This document shows, piece by piece, positions 9,676 to 18,397 of a stretch of 64,000 bases of DNA (position 1 is its first letter; each line of letters opens with the position of its first letter). Source of the DNA: UBA2336 sp964419145 (GTDB lineage: Bacteria; Bacteroidota; Bacteroidia; Cytophagales; Cyclobacteriaceae); the NCBI GenBank assembly GCA_964419145.1, contig CAYQOM010000001.1, forward strand, positions 372,001 through 436,000, given 5' to 3'. Below the pieces are notes generated by a model. The model ran no database searches. It was not told the origin of the DNA and saw only the letters and a program-made list of their open reading frames with translations. The position numbers and the translations under genes were made by a program.

Positions 9676-10764
9676 TTAAAATTCGCGACCAGACGAACGG
9701 CCCAGGTGTGTTAACGCACAACGGAAACCAATATACGCACGGGTTGAATCTTTAAATTCGTAGGTACGGGTACCTGTTTCCAGGTAGTAGGCTACGTCTT
9801 TCCAAGAACCACCGCGAATCACTTTTTTCGGAGCGATACGTGCATTGTACCTAGAATCTTCAGGGTTGGTGCGCGGGTCAATGTATTGCGGGTTCAAATC
9901 CCAAACCGTAGGAACGGAGGCCGGGTTAAAATCATCCAAACACCATTCAGATACATTACCAGCCATGTCATACAGTCCATAATCATTAGGAAAGTACGCC
10001 ATTATCGGAGAAGAATATGCAAAGCCGTCATCGTAGAAGTTACCACGACCGGGCTTAAAGTTGGCTAACATACAGCCTTTAGAGTTACGGATATAGGGGT
10101 TACCCCAGGGATATTTAGCCAAATCGCGACCACCGCGAGCTGCGTATTCCCACTCAGCTTCTGATGGTAAACGGAAATTCGGCATTGGGAAGTCACCGAC
10201 ACTTTTGCGGTAATCGTTCAAATAAGCTGTACGCCAATCTGAAAAGAAAACGGCTGCATCCCAGCTAACACCTACTACCGGGTAATCATCATAGGCCGGG
10301 TGCCAGAAGTAATAGTCTTGAATTGGGTCGCCCATGTGGTGAGCAAAATCTCTTACCCATGCGGTTGTGTCAGGATAATAGTTATCACGGAAAGTTTGTG
10401 CATCAATGGTCTCAAAACCCTCAATACTTCCATTGTCAACTAAATAAAAATTTGTGAATTGACGGTACTCGTTGTTTGTGATTTCGGTGTCGTCCATAAA
10501 GAACGAACCAATGGTTACCTGCTTGTTGTAGTTGATTTGTGTGGAAGCAGGGTCTTCATCCGCCTGACCCATGTGGAATGTTCCTGCAGGTATGGGCACC
10601 ATGCCATATGGAATAGTCATGATGAAGCCTTCACGGCCCGGTACACCAACCAATTCACCTTGGTCGCCCCCACGGCTACCACCGCCAATACCTAATAGTC
10701 CACAGGCGCTGGCAGCGATTCCTGCAACGAGCAACAAAAGTTTTGAAGACACCGACTTGTTCAT
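9676..10764 (-). CDS. gldK: GldK/PorK, outer-membrane ring lipoprotein of the type IX secretion system
   Basis: GldK is the lipoprotein that forms the periplasmic ring under the outer membrane with GldN. The product (362 residues) has a lipoprotein signal peptide with the lipid-modified Cys at 21 (IAASAC), followed by a Gly-rich linker. The rest is a formylglycine-generating-enzyme/SUMF1 fold (PIPAGTFHMG at the start, LPSEAEWEYAARGG in the middle, VIRGGSW and YIGFRCAL at the end). In GldK this fold is structural. A good Bacteroidota -7 box precedes the gene, so it probably starts the gldKLMN transcript. Confidence 0.96.
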   Translation of the reverse strand: MNKSVSSKLLLLVAGIAASACGLLGIGGGSRGGDQGELVGVPGREGFIMTIPYGMVPIPAGTFHMGQADEDPASTQINYNKQVTIGSFFMDDTEITNNEYRQFTNFYLVDNGSIEGFETIDAQTFRDNYYPDTTAWVRDFAHHMGDPIQDYYFWHPAYDDYPVVGVSWDAAVFFSDWRTAYLNDYRKSVGDFPMPNFRLPSEAEWEYAARGGRDLAKYPWGNPYIRNSKGCMLANFKPGRGNFYDDGFAYSSPIMAYFPNDYGLYDMAGNVSEWCLDDFNPASVPTVWDLNPQYIDPRTNPEDSRYNARIAPKKVIRGGSWKDVAYYLETGTRTYEFKDSTRAYIGFRCALTHLGRSSGREF

Positions 10765-10783
10765 ATTTCAATTACTGTTTTGC

Positions 10784-10791
10784 CAAATGTA
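10784..10791 (-). promoter_or_regulatory. Putative -7 box for gldKLMN
   Basis: On the minus strand the sequence TACATTTG matches the Bacteroidota -7 consensus TAnnTTTG exactly. It ends 20 bases before the gldK ATG, giving a predicted leader of about 14 bases. No clear TTG -33 element is visible at the usual distance. Confidence 0.45.
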
Positions 10792-10883
10792 TAAAGACCC
10801 GAAAATAGCGCTTAAAGCTATAATTTTTAAAAAACGTTTACCAAATTCTACAAAATCCGCCTAAAACCAAAATAATTTACCGT

Positions 10884-11862
10884 CTAATGCCTGTATCGGG
10901 GGGTTCGAACGATCTTTTTAACGCCACCCGCAATTACCGGCAATTCATACGACAGCATGACCTCGTGCGAGAAGTTCTCCTTCGCTGCTCTATCCTTCAC
11001 CACAAAGTCAATTGAGTACCCCAGCCGTAGCGACTTGTCCTTTAAGAATGCATAGCCTAAGAGGAGATTGGCCGCCTCGNNNNNNNNNNGCCTCGGATGA
11101 TCTAAACGCCAAACCGGCCCACATCGTATTACGCAGGGTACCGATTACGGCAAGATCCACTGAAGTTTCGTTAAAATCTGTTTTTACCAGGACAGTCGGA
11201 TTAATCTGGAGGTCGAAATTCACATCGTAGAAATATCCGGCTGTAATATTCATATGGTTTTCGAGGGCATTGCGCGCTGACCTACCGAAGCTGAATTCAG
11301 ATTGCAGTAAGTGATTAAATCCAACGCCCGCATAAAGTTTCTCATTACGGAACATAACGCCAACGCCCAAATCGGGCTTTATTTGTGAATCCTTGCCCAC
11401 CTGGTCTTGCAACCACGGATCATCAGGATCGATAGCCCGGTATTTATCAAAATCAATGGTCTGTGAATACATCCCCAGTTTAATACCAAAGCTCAATTTA
11501 TTACTCTCCTTTATACCCAAATGATACGCATACATGGCTTGTGCCTCCAGGTTATTTTGAGGGCCAAGTCTGTCGTTGAGCACATAAACCCCAAAACCGC
11601 TCTTTAATTTATGAATGGGTGTTGAAAACGTAAGAATCTGGCTGGTGGGTGCCATGCCATCATTAAATGTTGACTGATATCCCAGCCATTGGCTGCGGTG
11701 AATAACGGTAGCACGCGTTAATCCATCTTCACCGGCCGCTGCGGGCGTCAGGTAAAGCGGATTGAACATGTACTGCGTAAACTGTGCGTCCTGTTGGGCA
11801 AATACAGTGGAGCTACTCGCAAGCAGAAGGCAAAAAATTATATATAAACCTTTCCTGAGCAT
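10884..11862 (-). CDS. sprF: SprF/PorP family outer-membrane protein, interrupted by an assembly gap
   Basis: PorP/SprF proteins are outer-membrane beta-barrel partners of the T9SS motor and of surface adhesins. The N-terminus is a signal peptide (MLRKGLYIIFCLLLASSSTVFAQ in two halves), followed by the family hallmark QDAQFTQYMFNPLYLTPAAAG. An upstream TTG at 11880 is less likely than the ATG at 11862. Ten Ns at 11080-11089 break the frame. Both flanks of the gap carry the same 6 bases GCCTCG. Merging them restores one continuous frame (SSEAANLLLGYAFLKDKSLR) that runs to the TAG at 10884-10886 and ends in a normal family C-terminus. The real protein is then about 320 residues. Confidence 0.93.
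11080..11089. other. Assembly gap (10 N)
   Basis: This run of exactly ten Ns lies inside sprF. Both borders end in the same hexamer, GCCTCG (11074-11079 and 11090-11095). The gap is therefore probably a placeholder between contigs that overlap by 6 bases. Confidence 0.95.
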
Positions 11863-11975
11863 CAAAGAATAAACATGCAAGGTTAAAGTAAATGCTTTTT
11901 TACGATACTGTCAACGTGCATGTAATTAAAGTGTAATAAAAATCAACGAAATGTAAATTCCAATAAATGAATCAG

Positions 11976-12752
11976 TTATTTAGCTCCGTTAGCCTTCTTT
12001 ATATAGAGTTCAATGGCCCCGGTCATCGAGGGCGCGTTAGGTAGCGGGGCCTCAATATCCAAAATCAACCCGGCATCACGAACCGCCTTGGCCGTTGTAG
12101 GTCCAAACGCTGCTATGCGGGTATTATTTTGAATAAAATCGGGGAAGTTTACATATAAGGAGTTAATGCCAGAGGGGCTGAAGAAGGCCAGGATATCGTA
12201 ATACACTTCCTTCAGATCGGAAAGGTCGCTGGCCACGGTGTTATAGATGATCGCCTCTGTGAAGGTGAACCCATTCTCGCTTAAAAAATCCGGGATATCA
12301 CTTTTGCGGATGTCGGAGCATGGAAACAGGTACTTTTCGTTTTTATGCTTCTTTAATATCTCCAGTAAATCCTGTGTGGTTTTAAGGCCGGTAAAAATCT
12401 TACGCTTGCGAATCACGATGTACTTCTGCAGGTAGTTGGATGTCTGCTCCGAGATGCAGAAGTATTTCATATCGGCCGGCATTTCTACTTTAAGCTCGGC
12501 ACAGATCTGAAAAAAATGATCAACAGCATTGCGGCTGGTAAAAATTATGGCGGTGTGTTCCAGAATATCAACTTTTTGCTTCCGGAATTCTTTGGCGGGC
12601 ACTGGATCAACCTGAATAAACGGACGAAAATCTATCTTTAGATTATATTTTTCTGCCAGTTTAAAATAAGGAGAATTAGAATCGGTGGGTGCCTCTTGCG
12701 TTACGAGAATGCTCTTCACTTTACGCATCCTGTCGTTCACTTTTTCACTCAT
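11976..12752 (-). CDS. hemD: Uroporphyrinogen-III synthase
   Basis: HemD closes and inverts hydroxymethylbilane to uroporphyrinogen III in haem synthesis. The protein is about 258 residues from the ATG at 12752. A GTG at 12773, directly against the stop of the upstream gene, would add seven residues. It shows the two-lobed family pattern: IIFTSRNAVDHFF in the first lobe, and FFSPSGINSLY with RIAAFGPTTAKAVRDAGL in the second. The sequence is divergent, as is usual for HemD, but the motifs are clear. It is coupled to the upstream DUF4271 gene, a pairing I have seen described for Bacteroidota. Confidence 0.92.
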   Translation of the reverse strand: MSEKVNDRMRKVKSILVTQEAPTDSNSPYFKLAEKYNLKIDFRPFIQVDPVPAKEFRKQKVDILEHTAIIFTSRNAVDHFFQICAELKVEMPADMKYFCISEQTSNYLQKYIVIRKRKIFTGLKTTQDLLEILKKHKNEKYLFPCSDIRKSDIPDFLSENGFTFTEAIIYNTVASDLSDLKEVYYDILAFFSPSGINSLYVNFPDFIQNNTRIAAFGPTTAKAVRDAGLILDIEAPLPNAPSMTGAIELYIKKANGAK

Positions 12753-12773
12753 ATCAACTTGTACTGGATTCAC

Positions 12774-13874
12774 CTACTCGTAAAGTACTTTTATCGTTAC
12801 CAGAAATGGTATTAGTTCCGTGGCACAAAGGTAGGAAAATAAATGAAACACCGAGAAGTTTACGCGCCTGAGCAATTTCAAAAAAATGAGTATACTCCAG
12901 CCGAGCAAAAACCAAAGTAATGCTGCATAAAAAACTGCGGTCCAGCCTACACTTGCTCCCCTGATCAGGTATCCGCCTGCCACAAAAACAACAACTAAGA
13001 ATCCGATCAAGAGTGTAACGCGAACGAAGGCAAGAAAGTGAAAGCCCGATTGATCGCGTATATCAAACAGCACTGCGAAGAATCTGACAACAAGTGCTTT
13101 AATAAAGAGTGCAGTCAATACAAATGCAGTGGTGTATAACCAGCGCAACATCATCATACCAAAGTTCTCTTCTTTCAGTAACCGCATAAGTGCATATGGG
13201 TGTTCCATTTGATGCGCTGTAACCATCAATCCGTATGCGATCAACATGGAAGCAAACAGATAAAATAAAATATTGGCACTGCTGGCCACGCGTGTGAATT
13301 GTCCTTCATCACTTTCGCGCATAGCAAAAAGTCTGGAAACAGAAAAATAATAGAATGTTAACCTGGGGTTAAGCCGCAAGATCAACACAAAAAATGCCAG
13401 CAGCACCACACCGGCCACTACAATAAAGTTTTTAACGTGTGTTTTTGCGCGAGCAAGTGCTGCAATATTGGCCGCAACCGCTGCACCCAGGCTTGTGTGC
13501 AATTGGGTGGTTAGGTTTCGAGCTGAAATACCTTGGTCGACATGCACCGCGAGCCAAAGCGGACCTGAATTAATCTTGTTCAAACTATCCACTTTAAGAT
13601 TTACAAATGTTGCCTGGTCAACCCATAACTTTCCCTGAATAAACAAACTGAATGGATTGATGGATGTTATGTGCAGCGTGTCACCTTTAAAATGATCCGG
13701 TTCAAACCGGATATAAATTGTGTGCACACCTTCATCACCAACTGTAAAGGGTCTATATGCATTATTGTCAAACACCTGCCACTCGGGCTGCAGGTTTTTT
13801 TTCACAAACTCATGTTGGGCTTGAAGCCCGATGGTCATGCCAAGCGCGATCAATAAAAGGAAAAAGCGGTTCAT
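12774..13874 (-). CDS. DUF4271 family membrane protein
   Basis: The product has 366 residues with a signal peptide at the N-terminus (MNRFFLLLIALGMTIGLQAQ). A beta-rich extracytoplasmic domain follows to about residue 140. The C-terminal half is built of about six membrane helices, with the first at about 150-167 and others near 205-225, 238-262, 285-310, 315-335 and 345-362. This is the layout of DUF4271 proteins, whose function is unknown. The gene abuts hemD on the downstream side, so an involvement in haem or envelope physiology is possible but unproven. The divergent hemW start is 82 bases away. Confidence 0.8.
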   Translation of the reverse strand: MNRFFLLLIALGMTIGLQAQHEFVKKNLQPEWQVFDNNAYRPFTVGDEGVHTIYIRFEPDHFKGDTLHITSINPFSLFIQGKLWVDQATFVNLKVDSLNKINSGPLWLAVHVDQGISARNLTTQLHTSLGAAVAANIAALARAKTHVKNFIVVAGVVLLAFFVLILRLNPRLTFYYFSVSRLFAMRESDEGQFTRVASSANILFYLFASMLIAYGLMVTAHQMEHPYALMRLLKEENFGMMMLRWLYTTAFVLTALFIKALVVRFFAVLFDIRDQSGFHFLAFVRVTLLIGFLVVVFVAGGYLIRGASVGWTAVFYAALLWFLLGWSILIFLKLLRRVNFSVFHLFSYLCATELIPFLVTIKVLYE

Positions 13875-13941
13875 GGATCACCAAAAATATCAGAAACGAT
13901 CCGCATTGCGAAACTCATTCGGCAAGCCGATGCATAACCAT

Positions 13942-13949
13942 TAGCTTTG
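13942..13949 (+). promoter_or_regulatory. Putative -7 box for hemW
   Basis: TAGCTTTG matches the TAnnTTTG consensus exactly and ends 7 bases before the hemW ATG, so the transcript would be nearly leaderless. No TTG is found 17-23 bases upstream. Confidence 0.35.
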
Positions 13950-13956
13950 CACTGGA

Positions 13957-15090
13957 ATGGCAGGCATTTACATACATATCCCTTTCTGTAAGCAGGCTTG
14001 CTACTACTGCGATTTCCATTTCTCAACCAACCAAACGTTGCGTGCCGAAATGGTCATGGCTATTGCCCGAGAAATCGGCATTCAAAAAGACTACCTTGGT
14101 CATGAACCTGTTAACACGATTTACTTTGGAGGAGGAACTCCATCTGTACTATCACCTGACGAAATTCACAGGTTGCTACAAGCTATTTATGAACTTCACT
14201 CTGTTGCGCAAGATGCGGAGATTACCCTCGAGACAAATCCGGATGATCTAACGGAAGAATACCTGCAACAAATTCGGCAAGCGGGAGTAAACCGCTTGAG
14301 CATTGGCATACAAACTTTCCATGATGACTTGTTGCGGTACATGAACCGCGCACACGACCGCACTACCGCATTAAAAACGTTTGAGGCCGCCCGTCAGGCA
14401 GGTTTTGCAAACATCAGCCTCGACTTGATCTACAGCATACCCGGCCAGGATGATAACCGTTGGAAAGCAGATATTGAACAAGCCTTGCTGCTTGAGCCTC
14501 AACACATCAGTTGCTATTCCCTCACCATTGAACCCCAAACAGTTTTTGGAAAGTGGGCCAGCTCTGGCAAAATAAAGTTGATACCCGATGATCTGGCCGC
14601 GCATCAGTTTGAGATACTCATGGACAGGTTGCAGCAGGCAGGCTACGAGCATTATGAAATTTCCAATTTTTCGTTGCCCGGATTTTACTCGCGCCACAAC
14701 AGCAGTTATTGGAGGCAGGAGAATTACCTGGGTGTGGGGCCGAGTGCACATTCATTTAATCAGGTATCGCGACAATTTAATGTGCGCAACAACCATCATT
14801 ATTTAAAAGGCATCGCGCAAGGAAACATTCCGGCTGAGAAAGAAGTACTCACAATCGAAAATAAAATCAATGAATTTATACTTACCACACTACGCACACA
14901 ATGGGGCACCGATTTAAAAGTATTGAAACACAAATACGGGTATGATCTTGCTGAGGAAAATAGTGTGTATCTTCAGGAGCTCATGCAACAAAAATTGATT
15001 GTAATAGATAATGATGTAATTACATTAACCCGCAGCGGAAAACTTTTGGCCGACAAGATTGCATCAGACCTTTTTATAGTAAAATCATGA
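13957..15090 (+). CDS. hemW: Radical SAM haem chaperone HemW
   Basis: HemW is a radical SAM protein of the HemN-like family that binds haem and is thought to insert it into respiratory proteins. The cluster-binding Cys residues are visible as C11-xxx-C15-xx-C18 in the string PFCKQACYYCDF. They are followed by the SAM-binding FGGGTPSVL and the ETNPDDLTEEYL and NRLSIGIQTF motifs. The length of 377 residues and the lack of the long HemN N-terminal extension favour HemW over oxygen-independent coproporphyrinogen oxidase. The stop overlaps the start of the next gene by 4 bases (ATGA). Confidence 0.93.
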   Translation: MAGIYIHIPFCKQACYYCDFHFSTNQTLRAEMVMAIAREIGIQKDYLGHEPVNTIYFGGGTPSVLSPDEIHRLLQAIYELHSVAQDAEITLETNPDDLTEEYLQQIRQAGVNRLSIGIQTFHDDLLRYMNRAHDRTTALKTFEAARQAGFANISLDLIYSIPGQDDNRWKADIEQALLLEPQHISCYSLTIEPQTVFGKWASSGKIKLIPDDLAAHQFEILMDRLQQAGYEHYEISNFSLPGFYSRHNSSYWRQENYLGVGPSAHSFNQVSRQFNVRNNHHYLKGIAQGNIPAEKEVLTIENKINEFILTTLRTQWGTDLKVLKHKYGYDLAEENSVYLQELMQQKLIVIDNDVITLTRSGKLLADKIASDLFIVKS

Positions 15091-15842
15091 TTATTCAACT
15101 CGCCTTCAACAAAAAAAACTATTCGGCTAACCTGCATGAGCCGTTGGATATTTCCATTCCACTACGGGAAGGGAACAATAATCCTTCTTGCTATTGGGCT
15201 AAGGCAGTGAAGTTTGAAACAATCGAATCAGGAGATTTTATAGGCAGCGTGGCCCGGGGTGGCTCGGTCAATTATCAAAAACTAACGCTTACCCCGCACG
15301 GAAACGGAACGCACACGGAGTGCTATGGGCACATCACGGCTGATCGCGCAGTGATTAATGAAACCCTGAAGCATCATCACTTTTTTGCTGAACTGATTAC
15401 GGTTGAACCCGTTAAACTTAATGATGGCGATCAAGTCATCACACGTGCAACCCTTCAACAAAAAATAAAATATAAAACAAAAGCGTTGGTGATACGTACC
15501 CTCCCCAACACACCCGAGAAAAAATTAAGGCAGTACTCTGGCACAAATCCTCCTTACCTGCAGGCTGATGCAGTGTCGTTTTTAGTTGAGTGGGGCGTTG
15601 AACACCTGGTGCTTGATCTGCCCAGCGTGGATAAAGAAGTGGATGGCGGAAAACTGGCGGGCCACCGGGCATTCTGGAAATTTCCCGAACAGGTGCGAAC
15701 AGGTTGCAGCATTACTGAACTTGCCTTTATTGAAAATACAATACCCGATGGGCTGTACCTGATGAACCTTCAGCTTATGAACCTGGAAATGGATGCCTGC
15801 CCCTCGCGACCCATGCTGTTTAAGCTCACGGAAGTTTTGTAA
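15087..15842 (+). CDS. Cyclase-family (kynurenine formamidase-like) metal hydrolase
   Basis: The 251-residue protein carries the H-x-G-T-H-x-E/D type metal motif as HGNGTHTE (H71, H76), with a further His at 82 (GHI). The family covers arylformamidase/KynB, which hydrolyses N-formylkynurenine, and other amide or polyketide cyclases, so the substrate cannot be told. No kynureninase or other tryptophan-degradation gene is visible nearby. The start overlaps hemW by four bases, so the two are translationally coupled. The neighbouring genes give no clear pathway. Confidence 0.85.
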   Translation: MIIQLAFNKKNYSANLHEPLDISIPLREGNNNPSCYWAKAVKFETIESGDFIGSVARGGSVNYQKLTLTPHGNGTHTECYGHITADRAVINETLKHHHFFAELITVEPVKLNDGDQVITRATLQQKIKYKTKALVIRTLPNTPEKKLRQYSGTNPPYLQADAVSFLVEWGVEHLVLDLPSVDKEVDGGKLAGHRAFWKFPEQVRTGCSITELAFIENTIPDGLYLMNLQLMNLEMDACPSRPMLFKLTEVL

Positions 15843-15865
15843 TTTACCGGCTGTATTTCTCTTGC

Positions 15866-16234
15866 ATGAAGACCCCCGAAGAAAAACGCGTCTATATGTT
15901 ACTCAAGTCGGTGATATTCCACTATCACGGACTGGACGAGGAGGAAAAGCAAGACCTTGACAAAACGGCCCGCGAACTGGATGCACTTGAAGAGTATAAA
16001 TGGGCGCAGGAATTCATTGCACAAGACTACCTGACTTCTTTTGAACGCGCCCGCGATTTTCTGAACGACATCATTGCCGATTATCCAAAAGACAAACGAA
16101 CCGAATTAATTAACATGGTATGGCAGGCCAACAACCTGAAAGGTTATGTTACGGAAATGGAAGCTACCGCCATGCTCAAACTCGCCAAAGACTGGAATGT
16201 GCAGAAGGAGCTGATTGAGCTTGTGCTCCGATAA
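15866..16234 (+). CDS. Small helical protein, TerB-like fold suspected
   Basis: The 122-residue cytoplasmic protein is all-helical by composition and rich in acidic residues. The spacing of hydrophobic residues, the early LLKSVIFHYHGLDEEEKQDL segment and the late YVTEMEATAMLKLAKDW segment recall TerB-like proteins, but no diagnostic motif is present. It begins 23 bases after the cyclase gene. Its TAA stop sits directly against the stop of the convergent LytTR regulator, with no base between them. The function is unknown. Confidence 0.7.
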   Translation: MKTPEEKRVYMLLKSVIFHYHGLDEEEKQDLDKTARELDALEEYKWAQEFIAQDYLTSFERARDFLNDIIADYPKDKRTELINMVWQANNLKGYVTEMEATAMLKLAKDWNVQKELIELVLR

Positions 16235-16960
16235 TTACAAACTCATCATATCTTTAAACTTAGCCGCTTGTCTTCGGCTTACCTCAACTTTATCTCCACC
16301 TTTTAGTTTCACCATCAAGCCGCCATTAAACCACGGCTCAATGCCTTCAACCCAGCTTAAGTTAATGATGTGCTTGCGGCTGGCACGGAAGAATGCGCGT
16401 TCATCCAGTTTTTCGTCCAATGCATTTAATGATTTATGAATCATCGGACGGTTGGTATCGAAATACACCTTTATATAATTACCATCCGACTCGAACAGGC
16501 GTATGTTTGATAGGCTTACAAACCAACACCGCTCTCCATCTTTTACAAAAACCTGGTCGTTCAAGCCTAACTTCTTATCTCCTTCTCCACGGGCTACATT
16601 AACTTTGTTTCGCTCGCGTTCCATAATTTTGGAAACCGTTTCAGAAAGTCGCTCGGCTTGAATAGGCTTTAATAAATAATCTAAAGCACTCACCTCAAAA
16701 GCTTTCAACGCAAACTCATCATATGCCGTGGTGAACACGACCATGGGAACGGAATCCAGCTCTTCAAGTAATTGAAAGCCTGTTTTGCCCGGCATTTGAA
16801 TATCCAGAAAAAGTAAATCCGGATTAAGTTCGTTTACCATGGTAATGGCTTCATCCGCGTTGGCAGCTTCACCCACCACCTCAATAGAAGGGTGATCTTC
16901 CAATAATTTCATCAATTCTTTTCGCGCCAGGCGCTCATCATCCACAATAAGGGCTTTCAT
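16235..16960 (-). CDS. LytTR-family response regulator
   Basis: The protein has 241 residues. An N-terminal receiver domain carries the acidic pair D7-D8, phosphoacceptor D53 (LLFLDIQMPG), a Thr in VFTTAYDEFA and the conserved Lys in YLLKPI. A C-terminal LytTR DNA-binding domain follows (about 140-240, with RASRKHIINLSWV and VEVSRRQAAKFKDM). It is encoded 46 bases downstream of the LytS-like kinase gene, its evident partner. LytTR regulators bind tandem direct repeats upstream of target genes. The targets cannot be read from this window. Confidence 0.95.
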   Translation of the reverse strand: MKALIVDDERLARKELMKLLEDHPSIEVVGEAANADEAITMVNELNPDLLFLDIQMPGKTGFQLLEELDSVPMVVFTTAYDEFALKAFEVSALDYLLKPIQAERLSETVSKIMERERNKVNVARGEGDKKLGLNDQVFVKDGERCWFVSLSNIRLFESDGNYIKVYFDTNRPMIHKSLNALDEKLDERAFFRASRKHIINLSWVEGIEPWFNGGLMVKLKGGDKVEVSRRQAAKFKDMMSL

Positions 16961-17006
16961 AGGTTTATGTTAAACGTTACGCGGGTCTTTACCATGCTCT
17001 TTACGG

Positions 17007-18068
17007 CTACGTAGTTACTAAGGTTTGCGGAATAACTATCTCCGTAAGTACAAAATTATTATTTTCATTGACCATTCTAAATGATGCCTGATCGCCATAC
17101 AGAAGCTTCAGGCGTTGTATGGTGTTGGCAATGCCAATTCCCTTGTTTTTGCGAACTCCATTTAGAAGTTGACCGCTGTTGCGGATTTGAATTTTCAACC
17201 GATTATTCTCCACCGTGGTCTTTACATGAATTACCCCACCGGCTGTAAGTTTGGAAATTCCATGCTTCACTCCATTCTCTACCAGTGTTTGAATCATTAG
17301 TGGTGGTACCCGGAAATTGGCTGATTGTGGATGAATGTTAAAATCTGTTTTCAACCTTTCCTCAAACCGCACACTCTCCAGGCTCAGGTAATCTTTCACA
17401 ATTTTGAGTTCATCGTCAAACTTGGTGAGTCCCTTTTTTTCAAAGGTTAGTGAGTTGCGCAAAATGTTGGAGAGCTGGTTGATGGCTTGCTTTGACTTCT
17501 GCGGATTCTCATCCACCAAGGCGCGAATACTATTCAACGCATTGAAAATAAAATGAGGATTAAGTTGTGATTTGAGGTTGTTCAACTCAATGGACGTCAT
17601 GTACGCCTCGTACTTCAACGACTTGTTGTATTGCTCAATAAAATGATACGTAAAGTAAAACGTGGCCCACAAAAAGAAGAACAACATGTAAATGGCCGAT
17701 AGTCCGGCAATCTGATCGGGTGAAAATGCGGTTTCAATTACGGTGGCTCTTCCGGTTATCAAACTAATCGGTATACGAAAAACATATACCATCAACCCCA
17801 TCAATCCGGAAGCCAGCAACACCCGTGGAATCAATTTCGGCACGCGCAGGCGAAGCCAGTTTCTCCGCTTTACATACAGACGGAACACGTGTGTGGCCAA
17901 AAAAAACAAGGCCGCTTCGGAAATAAAAAAAGCGATGCGCTTAAAACTAATGGCCTGACCAGACGCGAGTATGCTGAACACAATCTGAATACCTGCATAC
18001 GCGCCCCACACGCTTAGTTGCAGAATCCAGTAAAGTCGTTTTTTATTGTCGACCATGGTGGTTAGCAT
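17007..18068 (-). CDS. LytS-like sensor histidine kinase (His_kinase/HATPase)
   Basis: The 353-residue protein has four membrane helices in the first 145 residues (about 13-33, 44-66, 78-103 and 119-143) and no extracytoplasmic sensory domain. The kinase core is of the LytS/YehU type. The phosphoacceptor is H172 in QLNPHFIFNALNSIR, and the ATP-binding N-box is near VETLVENGVKHGI (about 265). Because the helices are joined by short loops, the signal is probably sensed in the membrane. It is transcribed just ahead of the LytTR regulator gene. Confidence 0.93.
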   Translation of the reverse strand: MLTTMVDNKKRLYWILQLSVWGAYAGIQIVFSILASGQAISFKRIAFFISEAALFFLATHVFRLYVKRRNWLRLRVPKLIPRVLLASGLMGLMVYVFRIPISLITGRATVIETAFSPDQIAGLSAIYMLFFFLWATFYFTYHFIEQYNKSLKYEAYMTSIELNNLKSQLNPHFIFNALNSIRALVDENPQKSKQAINQLSNILRNSLTFEKKGLTKFDDELKIVKDYLSLESVRFEERLKTDFNIHPQSANFRVPPLMIQTLVENGVKHGISKLTAGGVIHVKTTVENNRLKIQIRNSGQLLNGVRKNKGIGIANTIQRLKLLYGDQASFRMVNENNNFVLTEIVIPQTLVTT

Positions 18069-18125
18069 AAGTCAAAAGTAAAGCCTGCGCTGTACCCCTG
18101 ACAGGTTTTTTATATTAATGGAAGG

Positions 18126-18374
18126 TTAGAAAAATTTATACCGTAATAAATAGAAAAATAAGATTCCGGAGGCGATAATCAGTGCCCAGGTTATCATAAC
18201 CAACGCTTTTTTATAGGCAAACAGCCGAGGCTCGTTGACCAATGCATTCACAACAAAGGCCGATCCGGCACAGAGGTAAAGTGAAAATTCCAACATATCG
18301 TTGAGGTAAAACTGGTACCCGCCAACAGCCAGAAAAATTGATCCGAATAAATATTGTCGTGTTTGTGCGTTCAT
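18126..18374 (-). CDS. Small membrane protein of unknown function
   Basis: The 82-residue protein has three hydrophobic segments (about 9-22, 28-46 and 56-78) and ends in a basic YKFF tail. It starts at an ATG 23 bases downstream of the uvrA stop in the same direction, so it may be cotranscribed with uvrA. No family is recognised. The coding call rests on frame length, base composition and the clean membrane-helix pattern. Confidence 0.6.
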   Translation of the reverse strand: MNAQTRQYLFGSIFLAVGGYQFYLNDMLEFSLYLCAGSAFVVNALVNEPRLFAYKKALVMITWALIIASGILFFYLLRYKFF

Positions 18375-18397
18375 GTGCAGCGATAACGTGTGTAAAG

